Source of the DNA: an uncultured Bacilli bacterium
GTDB taxonomy: Bacteria > Bacillota_I > Bacilli_A > RF39 > UBA660
Assembly: GCA_947853365.1 (NCBI GenBank)
Contig: CANTWQ010000109.1
Coordinates: 1 to 20,074 of the forward strand
Reading direction: 5' to 3'
Length of the DNA: 20,074 nucleotides
The notes under the pieces are model-generated. The model had not been told where the DNA came from and made no database searches. It saw only the letters and a program-made list of their open reading frames with translations. The position numbers and the translations under genes are program-made. This document shows, piece after piece, positions 14,548-20,074 of this stretch (positions are counted from its first letter, which is position 1; each line of letters begins with the position of its first letter).

Positions 14548-15717
14548 TTAAAAAGAATTCGTTTTTTTCTTTGGTGGGTGATAATATAATGCATGGTGAT
14601 GTAATTGTCCTTTTTCTTGTAAAGATATTGTTTCTAGAAATCCCTCTTGTAACATTTTTTCGACATAGTTAAATTCTTCTTCCGTTAATTGGTAGTGTTC
14701 TTTTAATCTCTTTTTTTCGGTATCGGACTGTCCTTTCATTTCATCTTTCATTCTGATTAAAAAAAGATCGCGGCGAATGATGGAAAAACGATTGTACCGT
14801 TCTTCAAAGATTCGTTTTTCTTCCGGGGTTAAAGAGGTTCTTTCTAATACCATCATCCGTTCGGTCGATGGGCATTCCTCTAACATTTGTAAAATTTCTA
14901 AAAATAGTTTATGATGCGGACATATTCTTTGGTTCCAACCATTTTCAAACAGTGCTTTTCGAATGGCATCTAAAAGTGATACTTTATTTCGTAATTGTTC
15001 TAAAATAAAATGAGAATCTAATTGATACTTGGTAAGAAGATGCGATAAAATAATTCCATGATATTCATATTTCCAATTGCGAGGTTCACTTTGTCCATGG
15101 GCAAGATAAGTGGAAATGGCATCTTCTAGTGACATGTTTTTTTTCTTCATGGCTTCATAAATGACACGATAATTATATCCATTTTGAATACAGTATTGTT
15201 TTAATGTGGTTCCATCTTTCATTCGAATCATTTTTCCTCGGTGTTGATATGCATTCAAATAATCACTTACATGTTCCCTGAAGTGTGGGTCTTTTCGGTT
15301 GCATGCGCAAAGATATTCGTATCCCACTTGATGTTCTATCGAAAGTTCGAGTAATGTTTTTTGATTACCGTTTTCATCTGGAAAAGTTTCATGTTGGTTA
15401 CTAGTAACAATACGTCCTGCTTCTTCTAGGCTATATCCTTCTTTTAATTTATTATAAAGTGGCGTTTTGCTACATCCGATCCGTTTGGCATAATCCACAA
15501 CGCTAATTTTTATTTTCTGCCCATTTTCGTCCATATAATAAGTCTGATTCGGAGCAAGTTGACGTCGCGTTCTCTTCGCCGTTTGTAAATGGGAAATGGC
15601 ATCCATCACGTCTGTATTCGGATGCTTTTTTAAATAACGTGATAAAGAACCCCGTGTAATGCTATATTCCTTTTCTAATGCAGTATAGGATATCTTTGGT
15701 TTTTCCTGATCACTCAT
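14548..15717 (-). CDS. Protein with about five tandem helix-turn-helix-like repeats, unknown function
   Basis: A 389-residue soluble protein. Residues 9-257 hold about five degenerate modules (9-44, 60-103, 111-157, 163-205, 217-257). Each is roughly: short strand with D/G (MDENGQKI, PDENGNQK, MKDGTT), hydrophobic helix (VVDYAKRIG, LKQYCIQNG), turn with a Y or S (CSKTPLYNKLK, YNYRVIYEAMK), and a closing S-L-E-D/E-A helix (YSLEEAG, MSLEDAI, VSLLDAI). This resembles the NUMOD-like DNA-binding modules of phage and homing-endonuclease proteins, but no nuclease domain is seen. Residues 260-389 are a helical charged domain. The start is ATG at 15717, chosen because the promoter -10 (15746-15751) lies upstream in the longer frame. 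It is divergent from trpS. DNA or RNA binding is inferred. Confidence 0.8.
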   Translation of the reverse strand: MSDQEKPKISYTALEKEYSITRGSLSRYLKKHPNTDVMDAISHLQTAKRTRRQLAPNQTYYMDENGQKIKISVVDYAKRIGCSKTPLYNKLKEGYSLEEAGRIVTSNQHETFPDENGNQKTLLELSIEHQVGYEYLCACNRKDPHFREHVSDYLNAYQHRGKMIRMKDGTTLKQYCIQNGYNYRVIYEAMKKKNMSLEDAISTYLAHGQSEPRNWKYEYHGIILSHLLTKYQLDSHFILEQLRNKVSLLDAIRKALFENGWNQRICPHHKLFLEILQMLEECPSTERMMVLERTSLTPEEKRIFEERYNRFSIIRRDLFLIRMKDEMKGQSDTEKKRLKEHYQLTEEEFNYVEKMLQEGFLETISLQEKGQLHHHALYYHPPKKKTNSF

Positions 15718-15745
15718 TGGTTCCAACCCCCTTTTGGTACGACCT

Positions 15746-15774
15746 ATTTTACCACAAAAAAGGATTTTTTTCAA
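15746..15774 (-). promoter_or_regulatory. sigma-A promoter of the repeat-protein gene
   Basis: On the minus strand, TTGAAA (15774-15769), a 17-bp spacer and TAAAAT (15751-15746). Leader of about 22 nt with a G-rich stretch before the ATG. Confidence 0.75.
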
Positions 15775-15814
15775 TCATAAAAGATGTTTGAGGGAGACGT
15801 ACGGGCAAATACAT

Positions 15815-15843
15815 TTGTCAATTTCTATCATTTATGGTATGAT
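15815..15843 (+). promoter_or_regulatory. sigma-A promoter of trpS
   Basis: TTGTCA (15815-15820), a 17-bp spacer and TATGAT (15838-15843). Start near 15850 leaves about 32 nt of leader, too short for a T-box. Confidence 0.78.
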
Positions 15844-15881
15844 GAATGCATTAGAGAAATATAAAAAAGGAATGTGATACG

Positions 15882-16895
15882 ATGAAGAAAACCATTTTAA
15901 CAGGAATTCGCCCAACCGGTAATTTACATCTAGGACATTATTTTGGCGCTTGTCAAAATTGGGTCAGATTACAAGATGATTATGATTTCTTTTTGGAAAT
16001 TGCCGATGTGCAAGCTTTGACCGATCATTTCGATCAACCAGAATTTGTGAAGAAAAATGTTTATGAACTAGCAATCGATTTGTTGTCGGTTGGAATCGAT
16101 CCGAAAAAAACGCATCTTTTTATTCAGTCGATGGTTCCTGAAATCGCGGAACTAACGGTCTTTTATTCCAATTTGGTAACAATGGCACGACTATATCGTA
16201 ATCCGACGGTAAAAACAGAAATTGCACAAAAGAAAGCGCTTTTTGGCAATGATGGGGAAAGTGTTACTTACGGCTTTGTCGGATATCCAGTTTCCCAAGC
16301 CGCGGATATTACAGCCTTACAAGGAGAAGTGGTTCCCGTTGGGGAAGATCAATTGCCGTTAATTGAGCAGTGCCGAGAAATCGTTCGTAAATTCAATCAT
16401 ATCTATGGAGTTACGTTAAAAGAACCAGAACCTATTCTCTCTCCTACTCCACGCATTAAGGGATTAGACGGCAATGAAAAAATGGGAAAAAGTCTTGGCA
16501 ATGCCATTTATTTAAAAGACGATGATGCAACCATTGCCAAAAAAATTATGGGGGCTGTTACAGACCCACAAAAAATCAAAAAAGATGATCCCGCCAATCC
16601 TGATGTTTGCATGGTTTATTACTATCATAAACTGTTAAAAAATGAAAACCTAGAAACGGTATGTCAAGAATGTAAGGCGGGAGCACGTGGATGCGTTAGT
16701 TGTAAAAAAGAACTCATTCAAAAAATGGAAGAATTTCTTGCACCCTATCGTGAAAAAAGAGCTTACTATGAAGCCCATACAGAGGAAGTTACTAAGGTTT
16801 TGATGGACAGTAGCCAAGCGGCTCGTAACAAAGCCCAACAAACCTTACAGAATGTAAAACAAAAGATGTATATCGATTATGAGAAAGTATCTTAG
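15882..16895 (+). CDS. trpS: Tryptophanyl-tRNA synthetase with probable Fe-S cysteine motif
   Basis: A 337-residue class I synthetase that charges tRNA-Trp. The HIGH-type motif is H16-L-G-H19 after TGIRPTGNL, and the KMSKS-type motif is KMGKS at 200-204. The C-terminal part has Cys243, Cys261, Cys264, Cys271 and Cys274. Cys243-x20-Cys264-x6-Cys271-x2-Cys274 resembles the C-x22-C-x6-C-x2-C that binds a 4Fe-4S cluster in Thermotoga maritima TrpRS. Length fits the family. AAGGA lies ten bases before the ATG at 15882. It ends at a hairpin that also covers the end of the converging DUF3603 gene. No T-box is present. Confidence 0.95.
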   Translation: MKKTILTGIRPTGNLHLGHYFGACQNWVRLQDDYDFFLEIADVQALTDHFDQPEFVKKNVYELAIDLLSVGIDPKKTHLFIQSMVPEIAELTVFYSNLVTMARLYRNPTVKTEIAQKKALFGNDGESVTYGFVGYPVSQAADITALQGEVVPVGEDQLPLIEQCREIVRKFNHIYGVTLKEPEPILSPTPRIKGLDGNEKMGKSLGNAIYLKDDDATIAKKIMGAVTDPQKIKKDDPANPDVCMVYYYHKLLKNENLETVCQECKAGARGCVSCKKELIQKMEEFLAPYREKRAYYEAHTEEVTKVLMDSSQAARNKAQQTLQNVKQKMYIDYEKVS

Positions 16896-16906
16896 GATAC
16901 TTTTTT
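16884..16906 (+). terminator. Intrinsic terminator of trpS
   Basis: Stem AAAGTATC (16884-16891) / GATACTTT (16896-16903), loop TTAG, and T residues to 16906. The trpS TAG (16893-16895) lies in the loop, overlapping the opposite gene's TAA (16894-16892). Confidence 0.88.
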
Positions 16907-17560
16907 GGTGGAATTTTTTTGCCGTCTTGGCAATTGTAATAAATCGTATAAAGCATCATGGCGATCATTATAATTTTTCAAACTATTGAGTAGTGCATGA
17001 TAGATCTTCTTCATATCGCTTTCTGGTTTTTGAAAATATTCTTGATAGAAAAATTCCAACTTCTTTTTCTCACTTTTTCGATAGGAAGCTGTGATTTCTT
17101 TGGCCAGATAATTTCGTTTATAGGTTTCTTTCCGCGTCAACAATTCTTGCTTTTTTAAGGCCCGCCCAACTTGATAATCGAATGCAGATATACTGATACG
17201 ATCCGATAGCCCTACTACATCATCTTCTTCATCCAATAATAATTTACTGCGATAAAGAGAAGTGCCTTTGGAATTTAGTTCTAAGGCCATGACCTCTACT
17301 CCATTGGTAATTAAAAAGGCATAAGGAATCGATTCGATTCGCCCATTACGAAAAACTTCGGTTTTATTGCACAAACTTTCTAATTCTTCTTTGCTACAAG
17401 TAATTTCATGACTTATCATTTCGTGGTAATCTTCTTTGCTCACCTTTTTTAACGGGATTTTTTTGATATGTTCGATCATATCTTTCTTATCCCATTCATA
17501 GAAGTCATATTGTAAATCCATATCAGTCCAATTCAATAAAATATCATAGATATATATCAT
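16892..17560 (-). CDS. DUF3603-like protein, function unknown
   Basis: A 222-residue cytoplasmic protein resembling the DUF3603 family of Bacilli. The opening IYIYDILLNWTDMDLQYDFY, then EWDKKDMIEHIKKIPLKKVS, fits the family's N-terminal pattern (YDxxLN...FYEW...IxxxIPLxxV). Later there is AFLITNGVEVMALELNSKG and RSKLLLDEEDDV. The C-terminal third is basic and helical. I know of no established function. The start is ATG at 17560 with AAGGAGAAG upstream, overlapping the TGA of the preceding small membrane protein (ATGA junction). It overlaps trpS by 4 nt at the 3' ends. Confidence 0.75.
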   Translation of the reverse strand: MIYIYDILLNWTDMDLQYDFYEWDKKDMIEHIKKIPLKKVSKEDYHEMISHEITCSKEELESLCNKTEVFRNGRIESIPYAFLITNGVEVMALELNSKGTSLYRSKLLLDEEDDVVGLSDRISISAFDYQVGRALKKQELLTRKETYKRNYLAKEITASYRKSEKKKLEFFYQEYFQKPESDMKKIYHALLNSLKNYNDRHDALYDLLQLPRRQKNSTKKVS

Positions 17561-17760
17561 TTTTTCTTCTCCTTCCAGAAACAAGCGATACTCATGACGA
17601 ATAAGCCAAAGATGGCAAATAGGCATTCAGGACGTCGGATGGTATAGCGAAAGTACTCTTCTACTGTAAATCCCACGGTAAAGAGATTTAGATAGATAAG
17701 AAAGTAGGTACTTCCAATCACGGTCAAACCAAATCCAAGTAAAAAGAAAAAAATACGCAT
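17557..17760 (-). CDS. Small two-helix membrane protein
   Basis: A 67-residue protein with two membrane helices: about residues 3-25 (FFFLLGFGLTVIGSTYFLIY) and 47-60 (CLFAIFGLFVMSIACF), ending in a basic WKEKKK. I do not recognise a named family. The start is ATG at 17760 with AAGGTG upstream, in preference to the ATG at 17769, which overlaps the binding site. It is coupled by an ATGA overlap to the DUF3603-like gene, so the two are likely one operon. A TACAAT hexamer about 20 bp upstream may be its -10, without a good -35. Confidence 0.72.
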   Translation of the reverse strand: MRIFFFLLGFGLTVIGSTYFLIYLNLFTVGFTVEEYFRYTIRRPECLFAIFGLFVMSIACFWKEKKK

Positions 17761-17860
17761 ACTTTTCACCTTGTTTTATTGTATTCGATTTTTTTCTTTT
17801 TATTTCCATATTTGTATTTTGATAAGTTTCGTTTTATTTTATACCAATATCTTTTTTGGC

Positions 17861-18466
17861 TTATAGTAAATCTTCTAGTTTTTGTAAGGTTTGGTTGTTA
17901 TCTTTTTTTAGTAAGGTATAGATGAGAGAGAAAACGATACTGCCGACGAAGGCAATTAACATGTCCGTCATCGTATCATCTACTCCAGTTTCTAATACCC
18001 ATTGGGTATCTCCTCCAGTGAATTTGTCGGATGCAAATTCAATGAATTCCCAAATGGATGCCACGCTAAGCGAGAAAACAATCATGAACAAAATGGAAAA
18101 CCAGAAGTTTTTGCGATTTAACAGAGAAAACTTTTTTAATATCAATAATGCCAATATCGATGTCAGAATCCCAGAGATGCCATGGACAAATAAATCCCAC
18201 CACGAGATGGATTGATACCATCCTAGAACACTTCCCAAAAGAGAGGCTAAAATGACAAAAAGTAAATAAACAAATTCTAACACGTCGGACAAATCGTACT
18301 TTATCACTTTTCGGACAAACCATGGAATGATGGCCAAAGGAAACAAGGCCAAAACCACCATAATACGATCCATTTCCCCAGCCGTGATACGAACGATAGA
18401 TTCGTAGATGGCGTAAAGGAAAATGCCATATTTTAGAATTTTATTGGAGATAGGTATCCACTTCAT
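17861..18466 (-). CDS. DUF2238/YjdF-like integral membrane protein
   Basis: A 201-residue polytopic membrane protein with about six hydrophobic segments. The DUF2238 (YjdF) family blocks are visible: WWDLFVHGISGIL, then SLSVASIWEFIEFASD, and GVDDTMTDMLIAFVGS. The conserved His, Glu and Asp residues face the membrane in this family. Its function is not established. The start is ATG at 18466 after GAGGGTG, not the GTG at 18475 that lies within the Shine-Dalgarno. It overlaps the end of rmuC by 26 nt, so the two are probably cotranscribed and coupled. Confidence 0.83.
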   Translation of the reverse strand: MKWIPISNKILKYGIFLYAIYESIVRITAGEMDRIMVVLALFPLAIIPWFVRKVIKYDLSDVLEFVYLLFVILASLLGSVLGWYQSISWWDLFVHGISGILTSILALLILKKFSLLNRKNFWFSILFMIVFSLSVASIWEFIEFASDKFTGGDTQWVLETGVDDTMTDMLIAFVGSIVFSLIYTLLKKDNNQTLQKLEDLL

Positions 18467-19568
18467 CTTTTTCACCCTCTTTTAATTTATCTACTTGCAC
18501 TTGGTTAATGACTTCAAATCGTTTACTGATCTTATCGGTCGTAATATGCACACTTTCGACATCTTTATTGACTGATTGAATACTTTTAGCTAAATGATCC
18601 CAGCGATCTTTATAACGAGCAAATTCAATTCCTAATTTCTTTAACTCTTCGTGAATCATCGAAGTGTATTTATCTCTTTCCATATTTTTAATGATCATTT
18701 GAATGACTGTCAATGTCGAAATCAAGGTGGTTGGTGAGGTAATCCATACTTTTTTCTTATAAGCATAATCAATTAAGTCTTGATGATAAGCATTGAGTTC
18801 GGCATAAATTGCTTCTGCGGGTAAGAAAAGAATAGCTTGGTCACTTGTCACATCAGGAATGATGTATTTGTTACTAATGGCATCGATATGTTTTTTAACA
18901 TCAATTTTAAATTGTTTTTCATGCATATCTCTTTCCGCTTGCGACAGCTTTTTATCGACCATAGCTCGATAATTTTCTAAAGGAAATTTTGAGTCAATAC
19001 AAATATTACCGAGCGGTTCTGGGGCATGCAAAATAGAATCAGCAATGGCACCGTTTGGCAGTGTATATTGTAATTCATAAATGGTCTTATTATTTTCACC
19101 AAAAACATTGGCTAAAATATGATTTAAATTCACTTCACCAAAAATACCCCGTGATTTTTTATCCGTCAAAATGCTTTGTAACGATACAATATCGTTGGAC
19201 AAGGTTTCAATTTTCCGTTGGGCTTCGTCAATTTTCGATAATCTTTCTAAAACAGAATTAAATGTCTTATTTGTTTTTTCAAAATTTTGATCTAACCGTT
19301 CATTGACATGATTATTGATTTTATCCAAACGATATTCGATTTTTTCGTTTAACGTTGTAAAATCGTTGGTAATTTCCTTTCCTAACGAAACTTGAAACGT
19401 CCCTAATGTTTTATTGATATTTGCTTCAAAATGTCCCAGACGCTCCATCATATCACGCATACTGGTATTCACATCATTATGATTTTCCTTTTTCAGAAAA
19501 TTTATACCTAATAATACCAATACTAAAATGATGAGTAAAACTAAAAGAATGATAATGATATACTCCAT
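18441..19568 (-). CDS. rmuC: RmuC family DNA recombination protein
   Basis: A 375-residue protein with an N-terminal membrane helix (residues 3-25), a coiled-coil region (about 40-135, for example RLDKINNHVNERLDQNFEKT) and the RmuC nuclease-fold domain (about 140-330). The domain carries SRGIFGEVNLNHILANVF, LQYTLPNGAIADSIL, CIDSKFPLENYRAM and AILFLPAEAIYAEL. RmuC limits DNA inversion between repeats in Escherichia coli; its domain resembles restriction-endonuclease folds, and Asp and Lys in the CIDSKFPL block are the likely active-site pair. The start is ATG at 19568 after a weak AGTAGG. It is read from an extended -10 promoter. Confidence 0.93.
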   Translation of the reverse strand: MEYIIIILLVLLIILVLVLLGINFLKKENHNDVNTSMRDMMERLGHFEANINKTLGTFQVSLGKEITNDFTTLNEKIEYRLDKINNHVNERLDQNFEKTNKTFNSVLERLSKIDEAQRKIETLSNDIVSLQSILTDKKSRGIFGEVNLNHILANVFGENNKTIYELQYTLPNGAIADSILHAPEPLGNICIDSKFPLENYRAMVDKKLSQAERDMHEKQFKIDVKKHIDAISNKYIIPDVTSDQAILFLPAEAIYAELNAYHQDLIDYAYKKKVWITSPTTLISTLTVIQMIIKNMERDKYTSMIHEELKKLGIEFARYKDRWDHLAKSIQSVNKDVESVHITTDKISKRFEVINQVQVDKLKEGEKDEVDTYLQ

Positions 19569-19593
19569 ATATTTAACCTACTTTCTAACTATT

Positions 19594-19602
19594 ATTATAG
19601 CA
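19594..19602 (-). promoter_or_regulatory. Extended -10 promoter of rmuC
   Basis: On the minus strand, TGC followed by TATAAT (19599-19594). No clear -35. Leader of about 19 nt. Confidence 0.65.
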
Positions 19603-19611
19603 TGAAGTAGA

Positions 19612-19899
19612 TTATTTTTCTAACATTTCGTATCCATAGTAACCATCGATAATGCTCTTGGTATGATATCCTAATTTGTTTAAAACACTACAAACACGCC
19701 TGCTTTGATAACCAAACTCACAGTAGATATAATATGTTGTGGTGGTATTTAAATATTGATTGGGATTCGATAATAATTTGGCCATCGGAATATTCATGCT
19801 GTTAGGAATTCTTCCTTCTTGAAATCTTCGTTCATCACGAATGTCAATCAATGTATAATGTGGTATCTGTAATAGTTGTTGAATGGTTATTTCATTCAT
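19612..19899 (-). CDS. Single-domain rhodanese-like protein
   Basis: A 95-residue protein consisting of one rhodanese domain. LIDIRDERRFQEGRIPNSMN is at residues 17-36, and the active-site loop Cys60-E-F-G-Y-Q-S-R is at 60-67. The cysteine can carry a persulfide, so it is probably a sulfurtransferase handling sulfane sulfur in the cytoplasm; the physiological partner is unknown. ATG at 19899 is chosen because AGGTG is six bases upstream; ATG at 19902 is the alternative. It lies 43 nt upstream of rmuC, whose own extended -10 is in the gap. Confidence 0.9.
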   Translation of the reverse strand: MNEITIQQLLQIPHYTLIDIRDERRFQEGRIPNSMNIPMAKLLSNPNQYLNTTTTYYIYCEFGYQSRRVCSVLNKLGYHTKSIIDGYYGYEMLEK

Positions 19900-20074
19900 C
19901 ATTTTCACCTAGTCTATTTTACACAAAAAAAATGAAAATATGCATATCATTAGCAATCGGTACCACCAACCATCTCAAATTCATTCCTCGATAGCCAAAG
20001 GAAAAGCCTAACAAACAAAGAATGTAGCGGAGCATTTTGATATATATTCTATTGGTGCGATGGGGCAATTATTT

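Noticed and set aside
14296..14551. Small open frames on both strands near the asnS promoter
   Set aside because: They overlap T-box stem I and a perfect promoter, and have no recognisable protein features.
1..20074. Search for CRISPR arrays, insertion sequences, phage or restriction systems
   Set aside because: I saw no direct-repeat array, no terminal inverted repeats with a transposase, and no integrase or methyltransferase motifs. RmuC is a chromosomal housekeeping-type protein here and not part of a visible defence cluster.

Overview
The window is AT-rich, gene-dense DNA from a low-GC Gram-positive bacterium of the Bacillota (Bacilli or an Erysipelotrichia-like lineage). Support comes from Shine-Dalgarno sites of AGGAGG or AGGTG type, near-consensus sigma-A promoters with 17-bp spacers, a T-box upstream of asnS, and gene families typical of Bacillus (YugI, YutI, YutH, YutD, YunB, DUF1292, SpmA, SpmB, a DacB-type carboxypeptidase). 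YutH, YunB, DacB, SpmA and SpmB together suggest a spore-forming lineage or one descended from spore formers. I see no transposase, integrase, phage gene, CRISPR array or rRNA. This looks like chromosomal core with a few lineage-specific genes.

Layout. Positions 1-850: a tRNA-Val gene cut by the left edge, an S1-domain protein (yugI-like) reading left, and a NifU-like Fe-S protein (yutI) reading right from back-to-back promoters. Positions 838-6555, leftward: a YutH-like kinase-fold protein preceded by an unidentified structured leader; a coiled-coil protein of unknown function with a possible internal start, in an operon with a DUF1292 protein; YutD translationally coupled to a secreted DUF4015 glycosidase-like protein; and YunB. 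Positions 6612-7839: a tail-anchored acidic unknown protein and, divergently, a 4Fe-4S ferredoxin.

Positions 7858-12707, leftward: lipoprotein, dacB, spmA, spmB, a membrane-anchored CHAP protein and rluB. The carboxypeptidase and the two spore maturation proteins overlap each other and probably act together on spore cortex and core dehydration. The CHAP gene and rluB each have their own sigma-A promoter placed at the end of the preceding gene. Positions 12776-14435: asnS under a T-box with an apparent AAC (Asn) specifier. Positions 14548-16895: a protein built of about five helix-turn-helix-like repeats, divergent from trpS, whose product carries a cysteine pattern like iron-sulfur TrpRS. Positions 16892-19899, leftward: DUF3603 protein, small membrane protein, DUF2238/YjdF-like membrane protein, RmuC and a single-domain rhodanese.

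The genome is strongly compacted. ATGA overlaps couple several pairs, terminators overlap stop codons, 5' leaders are often only 10-25 nt, and promoters sit at the 3' ends of upstream genes. Many of the best start codons lie downstream of the longest open frame, and I moved starts to match ribosome binding sites and promoters. Functional names rest on remembered family motifs, not on a database search.
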